DNA from: Euonymus europaeus
Lineage: Eukaryota; Streptophyta; Magnoliopsida; Celastrales; Celastraceae
Reading direction: 5' to 3'
Length of the DNA stretch: 64,000 nucleotides
Assembly: GCA_963580455.1 (NCBI GenBank)
Contig: OY756968.1
Location: 21,917,996 to 21,981,995, forward strand
Positions within the stretch are counted from its first letter, which is position 1. Each line of letters starts with the position of its first letter. Shown here piece by piece: positions 37,602 to 50,894 of the stretch. Below the pieces are notes generated by a model, which was given only the letters and a program-made list of their open reading frames with translations, had not been told where the DNA came from and ran no database searches. Both the position numbers and the translations under genes were made by a program.

Positions 37602-38928
37602 TAAAATTAAGGAACCTATTTCAGGGGTCAAGTTAAAAGAAAAACAAACACCAGGGAATTCAAATTCATTTCCTCGAACTCTCAAAATAAGCTAACCTTC
37701 ATGACCTTTTGTGGTCACGGAGAAGGACTTCCAGACCTGAGATTTGGGTCAGAGGTCGTCGAGAAGAACTACCAGTTCTAAGATTGGGTCGAAGATCGAT
37801 TTGATTTGGGTCGACAATAAAAAATAAATGGGTGGGAGAATAATTTGAGAAGAAGGTCGACAAAAGCTATGGAAAGAGGGAACTGTAATACCCCGACCCG
37901 AAAATAACAAGAAAGTAATAGTAATACTAAAAAAAAAATAATTAAATTGAAAGTTTGGGTTTTAAAATACCAAGTAATGAGTGAAATTTTTTGATTAGGG
38001 ATGAATTACCCCTTAAGAAAGATGAAATTTAATAGAAATAAATAAATTACATATATATATATATAATCAACTTTTCTCTTATACATACCAACTTTATATC
38101 CCAACTTTACTCACCTTAATAGTGACCATTGGATCTATCCAACGGCCACAGATGAAATCCCAAAAATTAACCTCGTTCCTCCTTTCTCGCTTCGCGAAAT
38201 CGCTGCCCAAAAAAGATCTTCCTCTCTTTGGCGAAATCCCTCACCGTGAAGTTGCCAGTACTAGCGATTCGCTGCCCTTCCTCCCCAGGCGACTTCGGAT
38301 CTTGTCTCGTGAAGACCTTCCTCTCTCTCTCTAATCTCGTGAAGACCCTTCACTGCCCTTCCTCTCCAGCCGAACGAATCGTGAAGCTGCCATCTCCTTT
38401 GACATTCCACTTTCTCCAGCCTGCCAAGATCGCGACTTTCTTCCCCGCTCTCTGACATCGTTTGTCTCTTCTCTTCTGTCTCTGAAATTAATCGCGATTT
38501 CGTCATCTCTCGTAGCGATTGTGCCTCAGAAGATCGACCCAGCCATTCAAATGTGGAGCAATGCAAAGGAAAAGAGAAGGGTTTGTTCGTATGTAGATGG
38601 ATTCACTATATACATATACTGTGGTTTTAATTTGTATTTGTTGTTTTTTTTTGTCTTGTGTTTCCTCCTTTGTATCATCTCTCCTTCATAGGCCATCATT
38701 CAGATGCCCTTTTGTTGTTTTGATCTCTTGATGATATATATCTTGTTGCTTATAATAAAAAATAAACAAGTTTTATGCTTCTTCTTGTGCTTCTTGTGTC
38801 AAAGACAAGAGTTATTTGAAAGTCTAATGCAATAATTCTCATACTTGGTTTCATTGAATTTGCGTATTGATGGGATTTTCTGCTGATTTTGTTTCCACAA
38901 CTATCTTTGATGGGATTTGCTGCTGAGT

Positions 38929-39045
38929 TTGGTGTCCTAGTTTTGGAAGTGAATGCAGTAAACCAATATGGTCTTACTGCCTTGGATGTTTTAAAAATCT
39001 GGTGACAGAGAGATAGAGGAGACACATCAATTTGAGGCAAAAAAA
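38929..39045 (+). pseudogene. Captured ankyrin-repeat/PGG protein fragment
   Basis: One frame reads LVLEVNAVNQYGLTALDVLK. The next frame, after a frameshift near 38998, reads GDREIEETHQ. In plant ankyrin/PGG-domain membrane proteins the order VNA(V/R)N..GLTALDVL...GDREIEEIL is standard. The fragment is short, frameshifted and has no start, so it is not functional. Confidence 0.65.
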
Positions 39046-39439
39046 TTAGCTGTGACCAGGGGTGGTGTTTGGCAAGACACAGAGACACTTATTTTTGGTA
39101 CTTTGGATGGAGTTGAATATTCAATCTTCATGTATTCTAACTTGTTATGTTTTGCATTGTATCTTTCCATGTATTACAAATTTCAATAGCAAATTTCCAT
39201 TGCAGCTATTTCACCTCAACCTGCATATTTCCATTGCAAATTTGCTACAACATTGCAATGCGTAATTATTCAAGGCTAAGAAAAAAAGAGGGGCTACATG
39301 CAAGGCAAATAAAAAAGTTCTCATGGGCTTGCTTAGTTCTCCTTCTCCAATTGCAATTAACACTTTGTATCTGCTAATTTCATAAGTACATATATAAACA
39401 TCTCCAATAAGTTCAATTACACAACGCTACACATTGATT

Positions 39440-39574
39440 TTACCAAATTGGCACAAGACTGGTCATCCAAAGCTTTTGGAGATCAAAATTAACGTCAGCA
39501 TAAATGGCAGCTGCCACTGACTCCACAAAATCAGCAAGGACCTTGTTACTTACTGCAACTGCAAACTCTCTCAC
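39440..39574 (-). pseudogene. Captured RNase III (RTL/Dicer-like) exon fragment
   Basis: After a good acceptor (TTACAG), the minus strand encodes VREFAVAVSNKVLADFVESV then AAAIYADVNFDLQKLW before running into unrelated sequence and a stop. The K-VLAD-VES-AAAIY-D segment is the second half of the RNase III domain of plant RNase III-like proteins. The PK before VLAD is NK and I is F in ADFVES, suggesting decay. It is a single exon piece inside the Pack-MULE-like element. Confidence 0.7.
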
Positions 39575-42490
39575 CTGTAACAATACAAGCACTCCTTAAT
39601 GAGTAATAATCATCTGACTATTGCCTACAAGAATCATAACCAAAGATTAAACAGGACACAAAAAATAAATTATAGTAGCTTATTTGTGAGCACAATTGCA
39701 CAAATTGAACAGAACACACTTTCAAAAGCATGCAAAGTAATCAAATAATGTGAAACAAAAAATCATCAAACTATATAACAGAGCCACCAAAATCAGAATC
39801 TTCGTAAAACTAAAAGTCTGCTAGTTCTTCCCACATAAAGTACAACCATAAATTTGTCTCTCAAAAGCAAAATATTTCCTGCAACTTAAAATAATAGTCC
39901 AAACACTCCTACAAATCTCTTTAAAAACATATAATAAGAGCAAACCTTACCTTTCAAAGTTAAAAATTTTATATTCCTTACTTCATGGTCCTTCATTCCT
40001 GAATCATAAAAAAAAGGAACTCGCTTGTAGAGGACCAGTTGTCCGGCTGGAGAGGAAGGTCAGCGAAGGTCAGAGAGAGAGGAAGGGCAGCGAAGGTCAG
40101 AGAGAGAGGAAGGGCAGCGAAGGGTCTTCACGAGATCAGAGAGAGAGAGGAAGGTCTTCACAAGACAAGACCCGAAGTCGCCTGGGGAGGAAGGGCAGTG
40201 AATCGCGAGTACTGGCAGCTTCACGGTGAGGGATTTGGCCAGAGAAAGGAAGGTCTTTTTTGGGCAGTGATTTCGCGAAGCGAGAGAGGAGGAACGGGGT
40301 TAATTTTTCGGATTTCATCCGTGGCCGTTGGATAGATCCAATGGTCACTATTAAGGTGAGTAAAGTTGGGATGTAAAGTTGGTATGTATAAGAGAAAAGT
40401 TGTATATATAATATATATTTATATATATATATAAGGCCACCGAAAGTGGCCACCTAAAAGGCTAATTGGTCATTTTTAAAAATAAAAGATAAAAAACATT
40501 AGTCAACAAATGGTGCTAGCCCAGACAGCACCATTTGTTCCGTTATTTTGGTGAAGCAACAGAGGGAAGCGACAGAATGAGAGACGGAAGAAGGGAGAAA
40601 GAAGGGAGAAAGAAAGAGAGAAAGAAAGGAGATTTTGGCTTGGAATTTGAAGGATTTATGGAGCTTAGCATGTTTCAAGAAGGATTAAAGGAGGAGTTGT
40701 GATTTTAAGGTAAGTTTTCTATAGATTTTCATAGTTAGGTTTTTATGGGTTTTGTAGATTAGAGCTTGAATTTGGATTATTTGAGATAATGAGGTTTAAA
40801 TAGGTTGATTTATACTTAATTGTTTATGTATTTGTTAGATTTGAGTTGATTGGAAGATTTTCAAGCTTGAGAGCTTTGGGTGGAAATTCTAGAGAGAGAA
40901 AGGTAGGATTCTTTGAAATTATGGTTTAATTTACATTTGTATATGTTATTAGAGAGATATAAATTGTGAAATGGGTTGTGAATTTGCCATATATTAGTTT
41001 GGGGGTTCAAACCCTAGAATTTGGAAATTTCCGATTTTTGTGAAATTACGTGGATTCGAGGTAGGGGATTCTAGCCCAATCTTTCGATTCTTTCTTATTA
41101 TCTAAAAATGCATTTTCAATCTTCATTGTTATTTGTATTTGTGTTTTTCCTTATTTGCTCCATAAGGAAAAACAAACCTAGGATTATTCTCGAATTTTCC
41201 TAAATATTAGTTTGCATTCTCGGTTGATTGCTTGGTCTTACATCAAGCATGTTTGGTTCTTATTAATGCATCATGACTAGTTAAATATATAACTAGGATT
41301 TGTTTATTGCTATATTAAATTTATGGCATGACATTGTTGCATTAGAGCCACATGGAAGTGCGAATATGGATTCGTGACTTCCGTAGGTTGTGTGAATGTC
41401 ATATGGGAGGAGGGTTGTGGAACCTCCGCTTGGTTGCAACCGAATGACTCCTATATGAGGCAACATACTGAGATTCCGAGGAATCGGTTTAGGGAACCTG
41501 AGTCAGTATGGACAAGACTGGTGTCTTGTAATTAGTCATGTTTTCCTTATTGAGTCGTATGGTGGCAGTGTTCACCGATATCGATGTGTGGGGATGGATG
41601 CTGAGGCGTCCTCCCATTGGGACTCACGGTAGGAAACGAGACCACGGTTTGATGAGTATTTGTTATGGTGGTTCATAGTCTTTGGCATGTCGCTGCATCG
41701 ACTTACCTTTTTAATTCAGCTATTATATTTTGTTATCCTCTTTGCCCCTACTGAGCCATTGCTCACCCTTTACTCTTTTTCATTTCCACACAGGCGAGAC
41801 TGGTACGGATACCGGCACTGCGGATCTGTAGGAGGTGGGATGACATGGTGCCACCTGGAGACACTAGGATGAGTTAGAATAAAGAATTAATTTTCTTTAT
41901 TATGTTTGATATTTTATGTACGAATTGAGGATTGTGTATGTTGACGACATTTATGAACACCTTGACGGTGTGTGGATGGTACGGATAGGAGGGTGCCTTG
42001 TGATAGGACTCCTGTACCTGGGTGTGAATCTTATTGTTATATTGCATGTTGATACATGTATGATGATTGTGATTTATTATGTATTGCGGATGCATGCTGT
42101 AGATTGTCTAAGGCCCTGCCTAGGATTGTGATTGCTTGTGATGTGATGGCCGGAGGCCTTATATATTGCTGAATATGTGCTGCGTATTTCAGGTGGGCAT
42201 TCTCCGATATACGGGGAGATGTTGCCGAAATTTCGGTAGAAATTTACGGATTTAGTTGGAGAAATTAAGATTAAATCTTGTGATAATGTGAAGATTTAAT
42301 ATCTTATAGATATTGAATTAGGTTTAAACAGTAGTGCCCCCCGGGTCGGGGCGTTACAGGAACAAATGGGCTGCAGATGGGGGTATTTCTTTGGTGGTTA
42401 ATCAGGACCATCCATTAGATCCAACGGACCAAATTATAAGCCAGTAAATATTGAAAAGCGCGGACATATGAGCAAAATTGTACATATATA

Positions 42491-42884
42491 AATTCTCCTA
42501 TGAGGTCCTAAAATAAGGTCTCAAAATGAGATCTATCTTTTAGCTTCATTTTTAGGGTTCGAATAATTTATTTTTAAAAATTTATAAAATATTTATATTT
42601 TGGTCAATTTTATGAATCCTACGATATATTTTTTGTGGAAAGAAAAAATCAAATTAAACATGTAAAAGATATGACTATTCTAGACCATCAGACATAAAGT
42701 GAAAACATTTGATGTTTCGATCATGATAAATTTGATATTTTTTGAACAAAAAATATATCGTTGAATTTATAAAACTGATCAAAATATAAATACAATGTTT
42801 TTTCAAATATTTTTAAAAATTATTTGAACCGCAAAAGATAGGACCTTATTTTAAGATCTTATTTTAGGATCTCATAAAAGAATT
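42491..42884. mobile_element. Foldback MITE, copy 2
   Basis: The left end AATTCTCCTATGAGGTCCTA pairs with the right end TAGGATCTCATAAAAGAATT. The central TTTGATGTTTCGATCATGAT is shared with copy 1 (30486). It inserted just outside the right end of the outer nested element. Confidence 0.75.
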
Positions 42885-43059
42885 ATTCTCTATATATATG
42901 CATATAATTGCAATAAAAAATGTCAGAAAATGAAAAATAGAAAGAATATAGTTTACTCGTATGGTTGATGGAGAAAATTAATGGTTTACTTGTTTTATAT
43001 TGTCAGTTTCTTCTCTTTTAACTGTCACAAAACCTTCATTTTTATTTTCTTAAATATTT

Positions 43060-43170
43060 CAGGGTTTAGAGTTTAGGATTATATATTTAGAGTTTGGGGT
43101 AATGTTTTAGGATTTAGTGTTTAAAAATTAAGGATTTAGAATTTAGAGTTTAGGATTTGGGATTTAGGGG
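43060..43170 (+). repeat. Second short telomere-like tract
   Basis: About 110 bp of degenerate units such as GGGTTTAGAGTTTAGGATT, TTTAGAGTTTGGGG and GGGATTTAGGGGTT. It is similar in type to the tract at 23415-23900. Confidence 0.6.
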
Positions 43171-43372
43171 TTGCGAGAAATATTTTGAATTTTTTTGTAA
43201 GTTTTGCAAAATCCTCTGAATTTTCTCTTTATTTTTCAGAAATCTTCTGACTTATTTGATTAATTTTGAGAAATGCTATTTGTTTGATAGATTTTATGAA
43301 ATTCTTTAAATTTTTGCTTAGTTTTGAGAGCTTCTCTTAAATTTTTAGTGAGTTTTGCGGAATACTTTAACT

Positions 43373-43862
43373 AGTTGTTTGGTACATAGAATAGTTCGAG
43401 TGAGATTGAGAATAAGAATGTGAGTGAGAATGAAATTTTGAGTCTCACACTTGGTATGTTTAAAAACTGAAAATAAGAATGAAAATAAAATGTGTTTTGT
43501 CCATTATATCATTTACTAGTAGTATTTGCAGTATCATTTTACCCTATTCAATTTTTTTTTTACTTATTACATTATTATTTTATATACTTAATAAATAAAT
43601 CCGCAAATAAAATATTTTATGGGAAAAAAATCAGCAAATAAATTTTCTAAAAAAAATATACTTTATAAAAAAAATTACAAAAATAAAGGGTCATTAGAGT
43701 TATTTTTGCATCAATTCCATATAGAATGTTGTATTCCCATCAAATTGAGATGTAATGAGAATGAAGAGAGAGTGGATTGGGACCAAAAAATAACACAACA
43801 AATGATGAAATAGGTTGAGTCATTCCTTATTCCCTCTCTATTATCATAACCAAACATCACCT
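43373..43862. mobile_element. Possible Tourist/PIF-type MITE
   Basis: The left end TAGTTGTTTGGTACAT and the reverse complement of the right end TTAGGTGATGTTTGGTTATG share the TGTTTGGT core typical of PIF/Harbinger MITEs. The interior is about 490 bp, AT-rich and non-coding. The target duplication could be TAA/CTAA but is not certain. Confidence 0.4.
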
Positions 43863-44159
43863 AATTTTTCTGGTTAAGTCAAAGAATCTGCTAAAATTTT
43901 GGTTATTTTCATAAATTCTCTAAATTTCTAGTTAATTTAGAGAAATCCTTTGAATTCTAGTTGATTAAAATTAAAATTATAATTGCTACCATTAAAAGAA
44001 CTTTTATTTTTCTTGACACTTTGATTTTTGTTAATATTAAGAGGATTTCACGAAATTGAGATTTAATCATATAGATCTTAAGTCTTGTCAAAAAAAGTTA
44101 AAATAAAAGAATATTATAATGTCAACATATGTTATAAAAATGAGAAGACGTATGCCTCA

Positions 44160-44360
44160 TCAAATGGCACGCTGGTCTTGACCCGGCCTGAGGCCGAGGT
44201 TCAAGGCCTCATATAGGTCCAAAGTTGTATTGGGCCTGGACAACATGATCCTATGTTTTTGATGGGCTTGGGTTCCTTTTTTGAGACCGAGCACGGCCCA
44301 AAGCCCGACCACTTGGACCGACTTTGGGCTGCCCTAAGCGTGAGACCAAAGCCCGGCCCA
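44160..44360. mobile_element. GC-richer GGCCCGG-type repeat, hAT-like
   Basis: About 200 bp with repeated AAAGCCCGGCCCA, GCACGGCCCAAAGCCCGACC and TTGACCCGGCCTGAGGCC motifs, clearly GC-richer than its AT-rich surroundings. This composition is seen in plant hAT-type non-autonomous repeats. No ends were defined. Confidence 0.35.
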
Positions 44361-44917
44361 TAGCCACTGCCCAATATGTGTTTGTGTGTAATTATGCATA
44401 AACAAAAATAAAAAGTCCAAAGAAAAAATAACCTATTGATAGATCTGTAATTTTGTCTGTCGATATTTCCAATATTTTCTTAATTGTCATTATCTTAACA
44501 GACCGATGATAAAAATAAAAAAGATCGTTCAAATCTCAAATTGTTGTCGTGTGCCTGCGTGTGCCGTCCTCCTCTTCTTGTCTGTTGCTATAATTAATTA
44601 TAAGTAGTTCGTAAACCCTTGCACAAATCAGGCAGTTATAATATTAATGTCATTATTACATGTACTAATTATATGTAGCAGCGCGAAATGTTCATCGTGA
44701 ATGAAATACAGATTTCTATCTTCTTCTTGTTTTCCTCTCAACCCTCCCCTTCTTCTCCTTCAACAAGCTTCTTTTTCCTTCTGCAAGTTTCTTAGTTCTA
44801 TTACCCTCGCTCGGCCGGCATGGCATTCAAGTGAAACCGGTTTGAGGACCAAAGATTCGCAGAGGCAGGGGCAGCCCCTTCTTGTTTGGGGTTTTTAATT
44901 GAGTGGGGATTTACAAG

Positions 44918-47633
44918 ATGCGGATTTTTGGGAGGAATGTGTTTTCTGCTTCTTCCACGGCAGAGGAGGTTACACGGGGAATCGATGGAACTGGTCTCAT
45001 TGCCATTGTTACAGGTTTCTTCATTTTGCCTATCTGAGTTTAGTATATTTTTCCATTTCCGTCTCTCTTATGGATGAATACAGGCCCAATTAACTTTATC
45101 TCGTTTAGTTCTTCAAAGTATTTTTTAGTGTTCTTCAAAGTCGTGCTGGCATGATGTATCTATGTGAACCAGATAAACTATATATGAACCCGATGTATAT
45201 TTTTCGTATGTATCGGATCACCCACATCGAAACCCGATGTATCAAGTGAACGACAATCTAAAGCGGACAATATTGTTGATATGTATAAGGTGTGGAATTT
45301 ATAACATTCTGATAAATATAAAATATGCTACTATCATCTACTTTTGGACAGTCTTCAATTGATGTATTCTATTTACATATATGTGAATACGTTATTCTTG
45401 ATTGCTGGTTAGATACTTTTTGGCTTAATGAAGTTTTTAATTTGGTTTCATTTGTAATTCCCCTTCTATATGTGCGATCTGTTTTTGATGTGGGAGGATA
45501 TGAGTTCTTTATTAGGAAAAAAACTTACCCCCAACACAACAATATTTTTTTCAAGCCCAAGTGAGTCAAGTTTAGCCCACGTGTTGGATTTAGGAGAATT
45601 TTGTTTGCTATTAATATTGACTGCTCTTAAATTTTCTTGTAACTTACTCTGCTAATTTTATTATTTTTTGTTCATTGTCTCTGGTGCTTATTTTGGTTTA
45701 ATTTCAGGAGCATCCAGAGGTATAGGTAAAGAGACAACACGTGTTCTTGCATTGCGTGGTGTGCACGTAGTCATGGCAGTTAGAAATGTCGAGGCTGGTA
45801 GGAAAGTCAGAGAAACAATACTTAAGGAAAACCCTTCTGCTAAGATTGATGTTATGGAGTTAAATCTCAGCTCAATGGCATCAACCAGAAAATTTGCATC
45901 AGAGTACAGTTCCTCGGGACTTCCTCTGAATCTCCTAATGTAAGAAAACTATAATGAAGCATTTGTATTACTTATTCCATGTTTATTTGGGAATGCAAAT
46001 AAGACCTATTTATAGCTCCTGGTATCATATACATATATCAACTAGTGAAATCTAATGTTCTCTTTTCATTTTTTGAAGAAACAATGCAGGGATAATGGCA
46101 ACTCCTTTTACGCTTTCTGAAGACAAAATAGAATTGCAATTTGCAACAAATCATTTAGGTATGCTGAGCTTGATTTGCATTTGCTTTGGGTTAGCAGGGA
46201 TACTACATGCGTATTTCCTCTGCAAGAATCTGATTCTCAGATCCCATAAAACCATGTAGTTGTATGTGATTTGTAAATCTGTTGGGCTATCAGAGGTTAT
46301 GATCCATTTGTTCAAATTCATATGATAAGCAGCCAAATTTGGTGAGGCCGTAGTATATTAAAGTTTTTTTTAAACTTAAAATTTTACTCAAACATTTCTA
46401 TTTTGAGTATAGGGGAATGGGGTTGGGGAGCCTCGAACTCGAGACTTATATGAGATATCACATGCATGAGCCTAGCTCTTCCAGGAGTCCAAAAAATTGG
46501 TGTCTGATGTCAGTGGAATTATTTACAAAAATTTACGTGTGCATAACAGTGCAATGTTATTCTTTGATATGATGAAATAATTCATGATGCACACCTAATG
46601 GAACCAAAAACTCTTGAGCTTGTGATGGCCATTTTGCAGGTCATTTTCTTTTGACAAGTCTGTTGTTGGAGACCATGAAAAACACAGCACGTCAAAGCAA
46701 CAGAGAGGGCAGGATCATTAATGTGTCATCGATAGCTCACCGATTTACATATATTGAAGGAATTCGATTTGATAAAATTAACGATGAACCAAGGTAAATA
46801 AGATTGAAATGGAATTTTTTTTTCAATATTGCATCTTAGCAGTCAGTCATGACTTTCAATGTAAAACTTTTTTTCCCCTTTTCATGCAGTTACAAAGCTC
46901 TACGTGCTTATGGACAATCAAAGCTGTGTAATATTTTGCATACCAATGAGCTTACAAGGTGCCTAAAGGTACTCAAAATTTTGAATGCTAGTGATGCCCA
47001 TCGGTCAGCTGGATCCTAATTAATGCAGCTGTATCTGCCTTTTCTTTTTCATATAGGAAGACAGAGTGGATGTCACTGCTAATTCACTTCATCCGGGAGC
47101 AGTTGCTACCAGAATTCTGAGCCACAACCGTTTTCTTACTGGTAATCTGCTTCCTGGAAGCATATGATTTTTGTTGCCTAAATAGATACCTGTTGAAATG
47201 CTCTGGCTGTAATTGAAGAACATTCACCAGCAGTTCTTGTGGTTTTGATGCAGGTATTGGCTTTGTGATTGGTATATTTCTATACTGTTTTTTGATAAAA
47301 AATGTTCAGCAGGCACGTCTCTTATCTCGGCGGCTATGTATTTCAGAAATTATTTTCAGCATGATTGATTTTTGCATTGGAGAGAATCGTGATTAACCCC
47401 TCTTGATTAAAATAAAGACCAAAACCAATTTATCATTTGCTTGTTCATTTCTCTGATTTTCTTTGTAGGGAGCGGCAACAACTTGTTACGTAGCACTGCA
47501 TCCTCAAGTGAAGGGAGTAAGCGGAGAATATTTTTCGAATTGTAAGATAGTCCAGCCAAGCTCCAAAGCAAAAGATGCAGCATTAGCCAAAAAGCTATGG
47601 GATTTCAGCTTGAGCTTGACAACGCCCAAGTAG
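44918..47633 (+). CDS. Short-chain dehydrogenase, TIC32-like
   Basis: Eight exons: 44918-45014, 45708-45939, 46079-46158, 46640-46793, 46890-46968, 47057-47141, 47254-47312 and 47469-47633, giving 316 residues in frame. It is a classical NADP-type SDR: cofactor loop TGASRGIG (residues 32-39), NNAG (111-114), the catalytic Ser in NVSS (166-167) and YGQSK (Tyr195, Lys199). The N-terminus [20 protein letters not shown] and the C-terminal [20 protein letters not shown] identify the TIC32 group. Pea Tic32 is a calmodulin-binding component of the chloroplast inner-envelope import machinery, but many close paralogues have unknown substrates. Introns are GT-AG except intron 7, which uses a GC donor (CAG|GCACGT, 47313), required to keep the family reading frame. 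Exon 1 has no obvious cleavable transit peptide, as in Tic32. Confidence 0.93.
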
Positions 47634-47762
47634 TTGGGTTTGGAAGGCTTTTGCTGATAAATTGCAGATTTGGTATTTACCATTGAATTATTAGCATGTA
47701 CATCTGGTGGGATTAGAATAAAATAGCAGGGTAATGGCCATCAGAAGAAAATATAAAAAGTA

Positions 47763-48025
47763 TTTCCTCCATCTCATTTTAATTATTCCCTTCAATTTTA
47801 CATAAAGTTTAAGAAATTTCATAACTTTTCTTTAATTTGACATTTATACCTCATTAAAAAATTAAAAGCTAATTAATGTGCATAGTTATTGAGCTTCTCA
47901 ATTTAAGAATAAATAAGGATAAGATAGAGAAAAATGGATAAAATTAGTTTTGATAATAGAAATGGACATGTATTTTGGGACATTCCAAAAAAGAATAGTG
48001 GACAATTAAAATAGGACGGACGGAG
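47763..48025. mobile_element. Stowaway MITE with TA target duplication
   Basis: The left end TTTCCTCCATCTCATTTTAA pairs with the right end TTAAAATAGGACGGACGGAG, flanked by TA at 47761-47762 and 48026-48027. It lies just 3' of the TIC32-like gene. Confidence 0.85.
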
Positions 48026-48077
48026 TAATTGTTTAAGAATGTTTTTCCCTTTACAAGTACGATGTACTATTGGAGCT

Positions 48078-48539
48078 GGGGCTGTTGACAAATCGAGCGA
48101 TTATTGAGCTATTCGGGCTCAAGCTCAAGCTCGATAAGGCTCGGCTCGAGTTCGTTTTTGAGCTCGAACACATGTATAGTCTCGTTTATCAAACGAGCTC
48201 GAATTCGAGGCTTGTACTATTTGGCTCACAAGCTCGCGAGCCGACTCTTTAAGGATTATAATATTATTAATAATATAATTATAAATAAAATTATAAATAT
48301 ATATTACATATAAATATATAATCCATAAATTATAGAACTATAAGCTATCTACATTTTTAACGAGTCGAGCTCATGAGCTCGTCAAATTAATCGTGCTTAA
48401 ACGAGCTCGAGCTCACGAATACTAAAATGAACCGAGCTCGAACACTTAAATAAAGCTCGATTCGAGCTTGAGCTTTTCCTGCCGAGCCGAATCTGAACAT
48501 TCAGAAGTTTGGCTCGGCTCGGCTCTTGAACACCCCTAG
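48078..48539. mobile_element. hAT-like foldback MITE rich in GAGCTCGAGC
   Basis: The right end in reverse complement reads CTAGGGGTGTTCAAGAGCCG; the left end reads GGGGCTGTTGACAAATCGAG. Both arms are packed with GAGCTCGAGC and GCTCGGCTCG motifs and can fold back on each other. The flanks TTGGAGCT (48070-48077) and TTGGAGTA (48540-48547) are an approximate 8-bp hAT duplication. Confidence 0.6.
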
Positions 48540-48547
48540 TTGGAGTA

Positions 48548-50815
<2,268 letters not shown>

Positions 50816-50894
50816 GACAAAATTTTGGTAAGAATTTTATTTATTTATATCATTCATGCCGAAAGTTTTTTTGTTTTACACTTGGACTGCAAAA

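Larger units (their letters stand above)
38045..40425. mobile_element. Pack-MULE-like element with ~340-bp TIRs and captured gene pieces
   Basis: The arms at about 38065-38375 and 40040-40412 are near-identical inverted repeats. Left: CTCTTATACATACCAACTTT, GACCATTGGATCTATCCAAC, CTTCGCGAAATCGCTGCCC and CAGGCGACTTCGGATCTTG. Right: the complements in reverse order. The outermost few bases run into (TA)n, so the target duplication cannot be read. Between the arms lie an ankyrin/PGG fragment (plus) and an RNase III fragment (minus). No transposase was seen, so the element is non-autonomous. Confidence 0.75.
37884..42358. mobile_element. Probable solo LTR, nested in the outer element and itself interrupted
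   Basis: It begins TGTAATACCCCGACCC and ends GGGTCGGGGCGTTACA, and is flanked by a 5-bp target duplication GGAAC (37879-37883 and 42359-42363). TG...CA ends and a 5-bp duplication indicate LTR-retrotransposon integration. No gag-pol is present. Segments such as GAGCCATTGCTCACCC (near 41754) and a TTCCACACAGGCGAG stretch (near 41786) resemble the long LTRs of plant Gypsy elements. Removing the nested 2.4-kb insert leaves about 2.1 kb, a plausible LTR length. A non-autonomous element with short inverted ends is the alternative. Confidence 0.65.
36470..42470. mobile_element. Outer long-TIR (MULE-like) element, split by later insertions
   Basis: The left arm (about 36475-36790) is the inverted repeat of a right arm now in two pieces, about 37690-37883 and 42359-42470. 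The left arm contains GGTCCGTTGGATCTAATGGA and CCCATTTGTTCC, and the right piece contains their complements near 42400-42435 and 42361-42372. The remaining right-arm part (AAGCTATGGAAAG at 37865) matches CTTTCCATAGCTT at 36591. Without the insert the element is about 1.5 kb with 300-bp arms. The ends lie in AT-rich sequence, so the target duplication is unclear. Confidence 0.75.

Noticed and set aside
40039..40335. 98-codon Arg/Glu-rich open frame, mirrored by one at 38261-38566
   Set aside because: They are the two inverted arms of the Pack-MULE-like element, with a GA-rich repeat; not a gene.
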